Origin: JBCCXL01 sp039191605
GTDB lineage: Bacteria > Acidobacteriota > Thermoanaerobaculia > Multivoradales > JAHZIX01
DNA: 64,000 bases
Reading direction: 5' to 3'
Assembly: GCA_039191605.1 (NCBI GenBank)
Contig: JBCCXL010000007.1
Coordinates: 62,001-126,000, forward strand
The first letter of the stretch is position 1. Each line of letters begins with the position of its first letter. A program made the translations under genes and the position numbers. Of this stretch, positions 44,380 through 54,296 are shown in pieces. The notes beneath the pieces were generated by a model that worked only from the letters and a program-made list of their open reading frames with translations, made no database searches and was not told the DNA's origin.

Positions 44380-46671
44380 ATGCCTTCGGAAGGAATGACT
44401 CAACGGCCCCCGGCCCGCGTTGGTGAAGCTAGCGTGGGGTGGCGCAGCGTTGCCCGATCCGAAGACAAGGGAGAGAAGACCCAGCGATCTTCGGAGCGCT
44501 CCGCTGCCCCTGTATCGATCCTCTCGGCCCGGTTAGCCGACATTCCTATTCATCCACCGGGTCATGCTGACGCAAGCTCAGGGGGGAGCACCGTGCAGCG
44601 CCTCTCTATCGAGGGACCAGATGTCAGCCCCTCCCAGGCCCTCTCCTTAGCGAGCTCTGGGACAGCTGGCGCTGGGCACCCCTTGCCCTATCTCAAGGAG
44701 ATCCAGCCTCTCTTCGCGCCCCACGATCTGTCAGGGATCCAGGCGTACTCAGGGCCGGCAACTGAGCGAGCGGCGGCGGGAATGGGAGCGAAGGCCTTCA
44801 CGGTGGGGGAGAAGGTCGGTTTTGCGCAGAGCGCTCCAGACAAAGCGACCGTGATCCACGAGACCACCCACGTGCTGCAGCAGCGGGCTGGGCTCCGGCC
44901 GCCAGGAGGGCTGGACCGGCCGGGGGATCCGCTGGAGCGGCAGGCGGAGGGGATGGTTTCCGGGACGGTCGGTGCGAGCGGCTTACCCGAGACTCTCACC
45001 TCAGCGGGGGTGACAGCGCCTATCGATAGCGTTCAGCGGCTGAAGATTGACGGGAATAAGGTCACGATCCAGAGGGTGAGCACAGATCATCTACGGATGA
45101 TCTTGGGGGTCATGCGCGGTGATCGGCCGGTGCCAGGGATCAGAACCTACTCGGTGACGCGTTTCGGAGATGGAGGGAACTTCGCCCGTTACACCTTGAT
45201 CAATGGCCGATCGGGCACCTTGTATTGGTGGAATAACGAGCCTGGACAGGTGGAGGCTGAGCTGGCGCGGCGGTCGGCTCCGGTTCAGATGGCCGTCGGG
45301 GCGCCTCCGCCGGGCCCTCCACCAGCCTTTCACGGGGCTCCGGTATTCCCGCCTGGGCCCGGGCCTGGCGGGCAGCTGCAGGTGGCCCAGTCAGCCCCCT
45401 CGACCTCCGGCGGTGTTGCTCTGCCGCCCCTTCCCAACACAGGGGGCGGCTTGCCCATCCCTGCACCGCCCCAATTCGCGCCACCGCCGGGACAGCAGCC
45501 GTCTTCGAGCTCGAGCGCTACCGGGGTGCCCGCTACGACTCTTGGCGGCCAACTACCTCTCGGGGGCCAACCCGCTCTAGGGAACCAATCTACGGCTCCT
45601 TCGATGGCTCCGCCAGCCCTCACCCCCCCAACTTTAGCCCCCCCAGCCTTGACCCCTCCAGCCCAGCAGCCGGCCATGCCGGCGGCGGCTCCACCGCCTC
45701 GGCCCGCCTTTGCGGGGCTGGAGCCCGGGGTGGCTCCCGCCAACGACAGGCTGAGTCTCCAAGTCGGCAATCAGGTGATTCATGGCTATGAGCTGTTGCG
45801 ATGGCTTCACGGTGAAGTGCAGCGGCGTATCGGTGCAGCGCAAACTACGCCTCCTCCTGGAGGAGATCTCAGTCGTATCGTGCAGAGGCAAGATTGGCTT
45901 CGTACGGCGGGTTCGATGGCGGGGGAGCGATCGAGGTCCGCCCTCGAGGTCACCGATCGGCCATCCCTCCTCGGCCAGAATCTCCGGCTCGGCACTACAG
46001 GAACCGCCGCTCGGCTGGTGCCGGACGGGAATACCGAACGCATCCTCTTCTCTGGGATGGACCCCAGGTATACCGATATCGTTGGGTTTCTACAGCGCCA
46101 TCAGCTCGATGATCGACAGGTGGCCACGGCTCTCCTCGAGCGAATTCAGGGAGGCACCGACACTCGCTGGGATCAAGACGCGGGGATGTCGGAATTCCTC
46201 AACGGTCTCAATGCTCTGCTCTTGGGGGTCGAGGGCTCTCGAGTCAATGCGACCTTCGGCACGGCATTGGCGATCCTCGAGCTGATCGCCAATGGCCGGC
46301 TCTCGTTCCAGGATGCTTTCGCTCGAAATCAATACGGTGGTTTCTTCCCTCTGGCGGCGCTACAGACAGGGAGTCGAAACTTAGGGATTCGAAGAGTGCT
46401 TTTCCAGGATCCGAGACTTCAAGAGAACCCACCCGATCCCCAGGCCCTGGACACGGTCATGCGGCAGGCCTTTGGCGTCGGGAGTACGGAGCGGTGGGAT
46501 CGACCGCTGGCGATCACAAATGCTGTGCCCCTGCGGGAGATCTTGACTCTCGTGGAGTGGTTGAGAATCCAGCAGGAGCAAGACGCTGCGGCTGCACAGA
46601 TCACCGATGGTCAGGCGGCTCGGCAGTGGGCGATTCAGCAGATCACGGCTCTCTTGAACCGCTACTATTGA
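44380..46671 (+). CDS. DUF4157 (eCIS core domain) protein, family member A
   Basis: About 763 residues. Residues about 100-178 form a DUF4157 domain: LPYLKEIQPLFAPHDLSGIQ, then HETTH at 160-164 (a zincin-type HExxH) and LQQRAG. A middle domain of about 80 residues (220-298) ends in GTLYWW. A proline/glutamine-rich linker follows, with repeats of the type APPALTPPTL. The C-terminal domain of about 320 residues (443-763) contains LSLQVGNQVIHGYELLRWLH, FLNGLNALLLGVEGSRVNAT, ILELIANGRLSFQDAF and NAVPLREILTLVEWLR. DUF4157 proteins are known as markers and cargo of contractile injection systems and of some polymorphic toxins. The middle and C-terminal domains are unrecognised but shared with two paralogs here. 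No signal peptide. The ATG at 44380 matches the start of the tandem paralog (MPxEGxT). Confidence 0.85.
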   Translation: MPSEGMTQRPPARVGEASVGWRSVARSEDKGEKTQRSSERSAAPVSILSARLADIPIHPPGHADASSGGSTVQRLSIEGPDVSPSQALSLASSGTAGAGHPLPYLKEIQPLFAPHDLSGIQAYSGPATERAAAGMGAKAFTVGEKVGFAQSAPDKATVIHETTHVLQQRAGLRPPGGLDRPGDPLERQAEGMVSGTVGASGLPETLTSAGVTAPIDSVQRLKIDGNKVTIQRVSTDHLRMILGVMRGDRPVPGIRTYSVTRFGDGGNFARYTLINGRSGTLYWWNNEPGQVEAELARRSAPVQMAVGAPPPGPPPAFHGAPVFPPGPGPGGQLQVAQSAPSTSGGVALPPLPNTGGGLPIPAPPQFAPPPGQQPSSSSSATGVPATTLGGQLPLGGQPALGNQSTAPSMAPPALTPPTLAPPALTPPAQQPAMPAAAPPPRPAFAGLEPGVAPANDRLSLQVGNQVIHGYELLRWLHGEVQRRIGAAQTTPPPGGDLSRIVQRQDWLRTAGSMAGERSRSALEVTDRPSLLGQNLRLGTTGTAARLVPDGNTERILFSGMDPRYTDIVGFLQRHQLDDRQVATALLERIQGGTDTRWDQDAGMSEFLNGLNALLLGVEGSRVNATFGTALAILELIANGRLSFQDAFARNQYGGFFPLAALQTGSRNLGIRRVLFQDPRLQENPPDPQALDTVMRQAFGVGSTERWDRPLAITNAVPLREILTLVEWLRIQQEQDAAAAQITDGQAARQWAIQQITALLNRYY

Positions 46672-46896
46672 TCACTTTTCATGAATTGACCTTCGTCTCG
46701 CTGCTGAGGGTTGCCCCGCCGGCTGGTGGTGTTGAGAGTGAGGTGAACTGAGAACTGGCCTAGCCCCGTTCTCTACGCCGAGGGCAGGTGCGGCGGGAGT
46801 TGGTGTTACTCTTTCAGGGCGCATTCTCGTGTTTTCTGAGGAAATGGTTGACTGGCCAATCCTCGCCTTCCTCTCCGGCTGCTGGAGTCTCCCCAG

Positions 46897-49800
46897 ATGC
46901 CTTTAGAAGGAACGACTCGGTTACCGATCTCGCGCTGGAGCTCATCTAGCGGGGGAAGGCAAGCTATCCCTCAATCCTTGGAGGTTGATCACCAGCCTTC
47001 AGGTGGTATCGATGCTCCGACTCCGAAGGTCTCGGCCCGGCTGGCCAATATTCCGATTCATCCACCGGGGAACGACGGCGGTAGCCCCGCAGCGGGGGAG
47101 AGCGCGGTGCAGCGCCTCTCAATCAATGCTCCCGACGTTAGCCCCTCACAGGCGCTGAGCCTGGCAAGCTCCGGAACCGCTGGTGCAGGTCAGCCGCTGC
47201 CCTATTTGAAGGAGATCCAGCCGCTCTTTGCGCCTCATGACCTCTCTGGGATTCAGGCGTATTCAGGGCCGGCTACCGAGCGAGCGGCGGCGGGAATGGG
47301 GGCGGAGGCCTTCACGGTGGGGGAGAAGGTGGGCTTTGCGGAGAGCACTCCGGACAAGGCGACCGTGATCCATGAGACGACGCATGTGCTTCAGCAGCGC
47401 GCCGGGCTGCGTCCGCCGGGAGGGCTCGACCGGCCGGGGGATCCGCTGGAGCGGCAGGCGGAGGGGGTGGCACGGCAGGCTGGAAAGAGTCTCTTTCTCG
47501 ACGGGAAGGGAGAGTCCTCGCTGCCTGTTGTGCAGAGGCTGAGATTATTTGGTGTGACGAAAAATATTGAGACTCTCACTAGTTCGCAAGTGCGCTTCTA
47601 CCTTGGGTTGATTGAAGGAACTTTGACTTGGGGCGGGTACAAGATTCTGGAACGAGGACGAGAGAGCCCAGCAGAAGAATTTCTTCGCTACAGCAAGGAT
47701 GGCAGTCAGTTCACCCTGTATTGGGAAGCTCGTGACCTGGGGAGACTTCGTGCTCGGCAACAACAGCCTCAGGGGCGACCAGACGGAGATCCACCACCCG
47801 CTTCGGTGGCCAACAATTCTCCTCAGACCTTGAATACCCGCACTTCCATTTCTCCTCAGAACAAGTCCACAGCATCAACGATGGGGAGAGGTGAAATACC
47901 TCCGCAACAGATCGGAAGCCAGACGAACAGCGGTCACCAAAGCCAGCTGCCGACGACGACACCATTTAGTGTCGTGGGGAACCAAGCGCAGCAAGCGACA
48001 CCCTTTCCATCACCTTCCCTCAACCCGCCTCCACTCATCTCGTCGACGGCACCAACTTCGCCGATGGTAGCCCCGACCTTTGGGCAGACGCTACAGCAGG
48101 GCAACCAGTCTGGTATTTCCTCGGTTCTGCCCGGACAGTCGATGACGACCAGCGTGCCGACGATGCGTACGTCGGACATCAATACATCTCCCTTCAGCCT
48201 CTTCGGTCCTGGACGAGGACCTACTCAATTGTCGCAGCAAAGAGGGGCTGCTTCGAGGGTATCGAGCCCACCAGTTCAGTCGACCACCGCCGCGGCCTCG
48301 GCTCCGCCAGAGCAAGCGTTTGAGGGATTACGACTTGGACAGATGCCCCCTGCGGCAAGGCTCACCCTTCAGGTCGGCAATGAGCAGCTCAGCGGCATCG
48401 AATTGCTTCAGTTGCTCCATCGGGTGGTGCAGCGGCGATTACAGGAACTGAATGTGGCTAACCGCCCACTAATATCTCAAGGCCCTTACAGAATTGCCCA
48501 GGGACAAGATTATTTGTTGTCGGCAGGGCGATTGGCTCAAGCGATTGCGGGGAGTGAGGTGATCTCGTATCCCAAGATGTTGGGTGAATCTCCTCAACAA
48601 AAAACTGATTTATTAATTGGGCAGCTAGGTACCAGGGTGCCGGGGTATAAGAAAGGGTCGACGGAGAGGGTAGATATCCTAGGGAGCGATTTGAGTTATA
48701 AAAGCATCTTGCGAGAGTTGAACGCATTAACGTCGCGACAAGGAGGCCCCAGCGAAGCGGAGATTGCAAGAGATCTCCTGCTACGACTGAGGACTGGCTC
48801 TGGAGACCCTGATGATGCCAGGCTTACCGATCCGGGAGTAAATCGCCTGCTCGACGGGATCATGGCGCTTTTCTTTGGACTCGAGGCATCTCGCGTCAAT
48901 GCAACATTTGGAACGGCAGTGATGATTCTCGAGCTTGTTGCAAATGGTCATTTGACCTTTAGGAAGGCATTCGCTGATTCCGCAGAGCTCGGTGGCTTCT
49001 TTTCCATGGCGACTCTTCGGTCAGGCAGCGGGAATCTCGTCAGTCGGAAGTCGGTCGTTTCTGAACCATCCCCTCGAGAATCCTTGGAAGAGCACTTTGG
49101 GGGAGAGATGAAAGTCAATTTCCCTGACTATAGTACTGGCCGAAGAATTGATAACTGGAGAACAGCTCCTAAGGCTCAGCACAATGCGGTTCCTCTGAAG
49201 GAAATATTGAACATTATTGAATGGTTACGCCTTCGTCGGGACAGTGCTGGAGCCAATGTCGAGAACGAAGATTCGGCAAGACGTTGGGTTACCACTCAAT
49301 TTGAGGACCTCATGACGACAAACTATCTGGCCTCGCCGCAACTGCCAGACTGGGTCGGAGAATCGACCCAAAGGCTCAACATACCCAGGGCTACAAGCTC
49401 CAGCTCAAGTCACCAGACTCCACAACGTCAGATCCCCCAGGTAAGAGGCATCGCAGGGAATTCTTCTCACCAGCCTGGGACTCTTAAGAGGACAGCGACA
49501 CCGACTACGAACGCCGCGCGCTTAGAGGCTGATAGGTCTCCCGAGAGAGAGCCTCCGCCAAAGAAGAAGCCGAAACCAAATAGTTCGAGCCCATTCGTGC
49601 AGTCGACCACAACCTCCGGAGGTGGGAGTACTCTCTTCCAGAGTGCCTCACAGCCGCAATACCAGAGCCCTCAGTCACAGGGCCCGCCTGGATTTGGCAT
49701 TCAGCCCTACGGCGGAGTTCCTTCCGGTGCGCCAGGAGGTCGTGGGGGTGCGCCAGGAGGTCGTGGTGGAGCTCCGCCGCCTTCGTTCATTACGACCCCT

Positions 49801-49953
49801 CAGCTTCAGCAGAACAGCAATGCCCGAGGGCCGAACTTCAACTTCCAGCAGAATCAGCAACCTGGGGGGCGTGGGCGAGGTAATGGCGGGCGTGGCCCGT
49901 TCCCACCATTCCCGTTTGGCAAGAAGCCGGAAGAGAAGCGGGACGGGCAATAG
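46897..49953 (+). CDS. DUF4157 (eCIS core domain) protein, family member B
   Basis: 1018 residues, 225 bases after member A. From VQRLSI through the DUF4157 domain (HETTH at 159-163) and RPGDPLERQAEG it is about 94% identical to A by eye. After that the proteins diverge. It keeps the middle domain (about 213-291, ending FTLYWEA), then a long Gln/Ser/Thr/Pro linker, then the C-terminal domain (about 474-812: LTLQVGNEQLSGIELLQLLH, GLEASRVNATFGTAVMILEL, NAVPLKEILNIIEWLR). A tail of about 200 residues rich in S, P, Q and RGG/GGRG repeats ends GKKPEEKRDGQ. Codons between about 48470 and 49330 are markedly more AT-rich than the neighbours. RGG tails often bind nucleic acids; that is inference here. 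Confidence 0.85.
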   Translation: MPLEGTTRLPISRWSSSSGGRQAIPQSLEVDHQPSGGIDAPTPKVSARLANIPIHPPGNDGGSPAAGESAVQRLSINAPDVSPSQALSLASSGTAGAGQPLPYLKEIQPLFAPHDLSGIQAYSGPATERAAAGMGAEAFTVGEKVGFAESTPDKATVIHETTHVLQQRAGLRPPGGLDRPGDPLERQAEGVARQAGKSLFLDGKGESSLPVVQRLRLFGVTKNIETLTSSQVRFYLGLIEGTLTWGGYKILERGRESPAEEFLRYSKDGSQFTLYWEARDLGRLRARQQQPQGRPDGDPPPASVANNSPQTLNTRTSISPQNKSTASTMGRGEIPPQQIGSQTNSGHQSQLPTTTPFSVVGNQAQQATPFPSPSLNPPPLISSTAPTSPMVAPTFGQTLQQGNQSGISSVLPGQSMTTSVPTMRTSDINTSPFSLFGPGRGPTQLSQQRGAASRVSSPPVQSTTAAASAPPEQAFEGLRLGQMPPAARLTLQVGNEQLSGIELLQLLHRVVQRRLQELNVANRPLISQGPYRIAQGQDYLLSAGRLAQAIAGSEVISYPKMLGESPQQKTDLLIGQLGTRVPGYKKGSTERVDILGSDLSYKSILRELNALTSRQGGPSEAEIARDLLLRLRTGSGDPDDARLTDPGVNRLLDGIMALFFGLEASRVNATFGTAVMILELVANGHLTFRKAFADSAELGGFFSMATLRSGSGNLVSRKSVVSEPSPRESLEEHFGGEMKVNFPDYSTGRRIDNWRTAPKAQHNAVPLKEILNIIEWLRLRRDSAGANVENEDSARRWVTTQFEDLMTTNYLASPQLPDWVGESTQRLNIPRATSSSSSHQTPQRQIPQVRGIAGNSSHQPGTLKRTATPTTNAARLEADRSPEREPPPKKKPKPNSSSPFVQSTTTSGGGSTLFQSASQPQYQSPQSQGPPGFGIQPYGGVPSGAPGGRGGAPGGRGGAPPPSFITTPQLQQNSNARGPNFNFQQNQQPGGRGRGNGGRGPFPPFPFGKKPEEKRDGQ

Positions 49954-50243
49954 GTTGAGGCGGCCCTCGGGCCTAGAAGGCTTGAGCCTAATTTTCTTTT
50001 GAGGCCTCGAACGGCCGAACAACTAGCTCCGGAGCGACGGCCTGGGAGTAGCCCTCGGTAATGTGGCTGCAAGCCCTTCAGTCGAGCTGAGCCCCGGCAG
50101 CTTCTTCACCCTGGACTTCATCCAGAGGGAGCCCTGTGGGCGAATAGCGATATCGAAGCAATCGTTAAAGCACGGCTCTCGAGGGTCTAGAAACCCTCCA
50201 GTGAATATTCGGCAATACAGGATCAGCTGAAGTAGGCGAGAGG

Positions 50244-50513
50244 TTGATGGCTCGAGAAGTTTATGAATGCCTTTGTTGCACCGGCGATCTGGGGCAGCTG
50301 GTAAGCAGAAATGACAATGTTCAGGGCAAATTCGCGGATCTGGTCATTCTCGAGTCGGACCCTCGTCGCGTTGCGCCGGATTCGATCAAAGACATTGGGG
50401 TAGTGGAGACCTGGATGAACGGTGAGCAGGTCTTCTCGGCTCCAGCTTCGGTACCAGCCCCGACCTCGAGCCCAAGCGAAGCCTCGCTCTCCGACCAGAC
50501 CCAAGAGGGATAA
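50244..50513 (+). pseudogene. C-terminal remnant of an amidohydrolase
   Basis: The open frame ends in GKFADLVILESDPRRVAPD and SIKDIGVVETWMNGEQVF. This is the standard C-terminal strand motif of metal-dependent amidohydrolases (GKxADLVVLxxDP...IKDIxVxxTxxxGxxV). All metal-binding and catalytic parts, normally several hundred residues, are missing, and the upstream 200 bases do not continue the frame. The remnant ends 3 bases before the start of the outer-membrane protein gene, so it may be the leftover of a former first gene in that operon. Confidence 0.6.
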
Positions 50514-50516
50514 GCC

Positions 50517-51989
50517 ATGCTGAGACGGATTCAACCGGGCATCAGAGCTTGGCTCTTCTTGATCTTGGCGCTGGGAGTGGGCATCGCCCATTTCGCGCCG
50601 GGGGCCAGTGCGGAAGAAGCGGATCAGGAAGTTCTGGATCCACAAGAGCAGGAAGTGAGCTTTCGCTGGCATTTCCAGGCGGGCCTCAACATGGCGGCGG
50701 AGTGGGACCTCTTCTGGAACCTCGCCGAGACCTTCGCGCCGGATTCAGGCTTTGACACCGATGCCCAATGGCTGGAGGGCTACGTCAAGCCGGGAGTGAG
50801 CTTCGAGCGCCAGCTCGATAGCGGAGCCACTTTCTACGGAAAACTCTCCGCCGTCGGCTCCTACACCCTCGGGATCGACGCCTTCGACACCGGCGATACC
50901 GGTGACGTGACGCTGGAGGAGCTGCATCTGGGGCTTCGTGGAGGCGATGCCGAGGGTCTTTCCTGGGACGTCTCCTTGGGGCCGCGGGAGCTCAAGCTGG
51001 GCACCGGAATGCTGATCTCCAACGGCGCCTCCAGTGGGTTCGAGCGCGGAGCGCTGAAATTTGGCCCCCGCAAGGCCTGGGAACGAGCAATCATCGCCCG
51101 CCTCGCCGGCAGCGGGACCTCCGGAACCCTATTCTTCGTCGACCCCAACGAACGCCCCGCCACCGACGGGGACAACGAGCTTGCAGGCTTTGACCTTCGC
51201 CACGATGTCTCCCAGCAGCAATACCTAGGCGTGACTTACGTCAACGTCTTGAATTCGACCTCTGCCTATCCGCGGGCAGCTCCCGAAGGTCTCGGTGCTC
51301 CGGAAGTGATTCCCGGGGCTCGGGAGGGGCTCAATACCCTCAACGTCTACGGCAGCGCCAAGCCCTTCAGGGGCTCCCTGGAGACGGTCTTTCTCGCCGC
51401 GGAGCTTGCCCATCAATGGAATGACGAGAACGGGCTCGACCTCGAGGCCTGGGGAGGCCGGGTGCAGGCCGGGTTCACCTGGAAGGATGCGGCGTGGACT
51501 CCAACGCTGATCTACGGATACCAATTCTTCTCAGGAGATGATCCGGAGACGGCGACGCTGGAGCGCTTCGACCCGCTTTACTACGAAGGCAGCCCCAGCG
51601 CCTGGTCGACGGGGTCCAAGTCCTCGATGACCTTCATCAACTCCAACGTCATCGCCCATTCCCTGACCCTTCGCCTACAGCCCACGCAGCGAGACACGCT
51701 GACCCTGCGCTACGCCCATATCCGGGCTGACGAGCTGCGCAGCCCGATTCAATTTGGGCAGGCAACGCGATTAGATGTCGTCGGCGCGACGGGCAACGTC
51801 GTGTCGGGAGTCACGGACGCTGAGCTATCGGACGACATCTTTGTGGAATACAACCGCATCATCAATAGGAATACCTACCTGACGGCCGGGGCCGCCATCT
51901 CCCTACCGGGGAAGGGGATCGAGACCACCGTCGTGGGGGATACGCCGGATTGGACCGGGGTCTTCATCAACATTGTGGTGAATTATTAG
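50517..51989 (+). CDS. Alginate-export-like outer-membrane beta-barrel
   Basis: 490 residues with a signal peptide (AWLFLILALGVGIAHFAPGASAEE). The mature protein alternates polar and hydrophobic residues and is rich in aromatic-edged strands, for example FYGKLSAVGSYTLGI, QYLGVTYVNVLNS, AWTPTLIYGYQFFSGDDP, DTLTLRYAHIRADEL and TYLTAGAAISLPG. It ends in an aromatic residue (INIVVNY), as outer-membrane barrels do. Conserved pieces (LRGGDAEGLSWDVSLGPRE; FVDPNERP) fit the alginate_export family, whose acidobacterial members are general porin-like proteins. No alginate synthesis genes are near. An AGAGGGA site precedes the ATG. Confidence 0.75.
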   Translation: MLRRIQPGIRAWLFLILALGVGIAHFAPGASAEEADQEVLDPQEQEVSFRWHFQAGLNMAAEWDLFWNLAETFAPDSGFDTDAQWLEGYVKPGVSFERQLDSGATFYGKLSAVGSYTLGIDAFDTGDTGDVTLEELHLGLRGGDAEGLSWDVSLGPRELKLGTGMLISNGASSGFERGALKFGPRKAWERAIIARLAGSGTSGTLFFVDPNERPATDGDNELAGFDLRHDVSQQQYLGVTYVNVLNSTSAYPRAAPEGLGAPEVIPGAREGLNTLNVYGSAKPFRGSLETVFLAAELAHQWNDENGLDLEAWGGRVQAGFTWKDAAWTPTLIYGYQFFSGDDPETATLERFDPLYYEGSPSAWSTGSKSSMTFINSNVIAHSLTLRLQPTQRDTLTLRYAHIRADELRSPIQFGQATRLDVVGATGNVVSGVTDAELSDDIFVEYNRIINRNTYLTAGAAISLPGKGIETTVVGDTPDWTGVFINIVVNY

Positions 51990-52723
51990 GCGCTCATTTT
52001 GCTTTGGCGGCAAGGATCAGAGATCAGCCAGGGCCTATTCAGCGATGCCCTTGATCAGCTTTCCGCGCGGATTTCTTTCGTCTTGGACTGAGGGCGAGTC
52101 AGTGGGACTTGCTCTCTAGACGCAGCCGCCCGCGTGTTTTCCCGTGGGTGAACGAACCAAGTAGCACGAAGGAGCGCTTGTTTCTGAGCGGATCGCCTAC
52201 AAGCTGGATCCAGGCAGACGCCAGCGGCTTCTCTCTATGGCGAGGCTTGCCGAGAGCTTCCCCTACTGCATCCCTTCGTCCGATCTGTCGCCGTGCCAGC
52301 TGGTCGCCGTGGGGACGGTGAGCTTTCAGAATGGGTATGAGCAAGTTGCTCCCGTGACCAGCTCACCGGCTCTCTTCATCAAGATCTCGGATCGGCTGCA
52401 CAAACTCACCGAGCTTTGGGAGTGATTTTTCGGCTGCTCCGAAGAATGGGGCATCCGGAGCCTGTCTGTCGGACCCCATTCTGCAAAGTCTAGGGGCTTG
52501 TCTTGTATGGAGCCCTGTCGCGGCGAAGGCTACTGGGGGAAGAGAGGGAGCGATACGGCCTGCTGGCGACCCCTCCAAAAAGATCTTCCGAAAGAGTGAT
52601 CAGCTTTCAGCGGAGATTCCGTTCTTCCAGGGATAAGGGCGAAGAGCGTGCAGCTCGGCGCCACTTTCTTTCCACCGTGGGGCTCCTCATGAAGCCCTGT
52701 CGAACCCCTGGAGACTCTGATTC
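51990..52723. other. Intergenic region, no gene supported
   Basis: About 730 bases after the barrel gene. Several short open frames exist on both strands (for example minus 52099-52344), but none has a recognisable motif, a good ribosome site or protein-like composition. No clear hairpin or repeat was found. It may be a decayed gene; I cannot identify it. Confidence 0.4.
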
Positions 52724-54100
52724 ATGAAGCTCTTCCTTTCCCACCCCCGGCTCGCGGCGATTGCCATGATCGTTGTGCTCTCGCTTTCCCTCACGCCAGC
52801 AGCGAGCGCCCAGCTTACGGACTTCCTCGGCGTGTATCCAAGTCTCGATGCTGAGATAGCGGTTCCCCATGGGACATACGACCGTCAATTGAATCAAGCC
52901 ATCTTGGTCTCGCTGAGGGGGATTGGTCTGATCGACACCCGGCTAGGACTAGACGTCACGGTGCAGGCTCCGAATGGGGGAACGTTGACCCGAACCTATA
53001 CCTCTAACTTCCTCGATTTGAAGAATGCCTCCTACGAGATCGCCGAGGTCTTAGTAGACAGCGATAGCTACATCATCTTTCTAAACAAGTTCTCGAACCT
53101 GGAGAACACCTGGGCCAGTTGGGTGATCAAGATCTCTTCGGAGACGCTGATTCTCCAGTGGGCGAGAGAGCTGACGTATCTATCCGATGGGATCTCTTAT
53201 CTCCGCGTGAGGGACGCTGTCGCGACGGTGGACGGTTACGCGGTATTGGCAGATCTAGACGCCGCGTTCATCGGCGGTCGAACGGGCGTCGCGATGCTCG
53301 ATACAGGGAGCGGCGCGATGCAATGGACCGGCCAGTACTTCTTGAGTGAAGCCGTCGAATTGTTGAAGTTGGAGTACGGAGGCTTCGGCCTACGAGCTCT
53401 CGGCTGGTTGACCGATCCGGATTCCGAGAATTTCTCTGAGGTTGCGATCTTAAGTCTTTCCTCGAACAACGGGGCGCTCCTCAACGCGGCTCATTACCCC
53501 GGTGCCTATGCCTTCTTCGATGTGGGCACCGCGACAGCCCCGCCCTACGGTGAACTTTCCCGCGTGCACTATCTCGGCGCATATTCTGGCTTTGGCGACG
53601 TACTCTTTCTCTCGATCTCCGGTTCCCTCGAGGCCCAGCCAGGAGTTCTCATCGACCGGGTGCGGCAAGTGCCTTCCGACTTCGTCGTGCTGAGGGATGG
53701 AGGGCTCGTCGCTCAAATCGAGGGACAGCTGGGGGCGTCCTTACTCTCGGTTCCAGGACCCTTGCAGACCGGGTCCGCTGCTCCATTCACCACTCGACTC
53801 GACTCCGCTCCCGGCATCGCGGCGACCTTGCCGAGGTCGCTGGATCCCACCGGGGACGGCGTGGTGTCGATTGGCAGCACGGATTTCGGCGGAGTTCGCG
53901 AGCCCTATCTCGCCGCGAGTCAAGGGACCGATTTTCGATCTTGTCTGATTCAGAGACCTCTGGCACCACGGGAGCAGGTAGAGGTAGAGACGATCTACTT
54001 CAAGGATTGGACCTCCATGGCTCCCTTCATCGAGAGCTCACCGGAAGGTTTCTTCTTCTATGACGTTTCGTACCCAGCTGCGAGCCTGCCCTGTTTCTAA
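52724..54100 (+). CDS. Secreted protein of unknown function
   Basis: 458 residues with a good signal peptide (AIAMIVVLSLSLTPAASAQ). The mature part is rich in beta-strand-like segments and repeats of the type VDGYAVLADLDAAFIGG and GFGDVLFLSISGSLE. Their spacing suggests a propeller-like quantity- or event-record fold, similar in feel to WD/PQQ-type repeats, but I cannot match a named family. The C-terminal 60 residues carry two cysteines (RSCLIQRPL and a final LPCF) that could pair. A GGAGA lies upstream of the ATG. Neighbours give no functional clue. Confidence 0.65.
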   Translation: MKLFLSHPRLAAIAMIVVLSLSLTPAASAQLTDFLGVYPSLDAEIAVPHGTYDRQLNQAILVSLRGIGLIDTRLGLDVTVQAPNGGTLTRTYTSNFLDLKNASYEIAEVLVDSDSYIIFLNKFSNLENTWASWVIKISSETLILQWARELTYLSDGISYLRVRDAVATVDGYAVLADLDAAFIGGRTGVAMLDTGSGAMQWTGQYFLSEAVELLKLEYGGFGLRALGWLTDPDSENFSEVAILSLSSNNGALLNAAHYPGAYAFFDVGTATAPPYGELSRVHYLGAYSGFGDVLFLSISGSLEAQPGVLIDRVRQVPSDFVVLRDGGLVAQIEGQLGASLLSVPGPLQTGSAAPFTTRLDSAPGIAATLPRSLDPTGDGVVSIGSTDFGGVREPYLAASQGTDFRSCLIQRPLAPREQVEVETIYFKDWTSMAPFIESSPEGFFFYDVSYPAASLPCF

Positions 54101-54246
54101 GACAGTTTTTGTCGCTCTCTGAGTCTCGACGTCCCTGAGGACTCCTGTTCTTGAGTGACCGCAGGTCGGCCTAGGCTTTTCCAACCTAGGTCGGCCTCGA
54201 TTTCGTCCCGGCTCGTGTTGAAGAGAGGGTGGCGCTCTATCGGGCT

Positions 54247-54293
54247 CTCGACGAGGCGCAGTGGAGTAACCCCTCGACGAGGCGCAGTGGAGT
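54247..54293. repeat. Perfect 21-bp direct repeat
   Basis: CTCGACGAGGCGCAGTGGAGT occurs at 54247-54267 and again at 54273-54293. It lies just before the 3' end of the kinase gene, in a convergent intergenic gap. Probably a local duplication. Confidence 0.8.
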
Positions 54294-54296
54294 GAT

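Noticed and set aside
52099..52344. Small minus-strand open frame after the barrel gene
   Set aside because: No recognisable motif or ribosome site; treated as non-coding.
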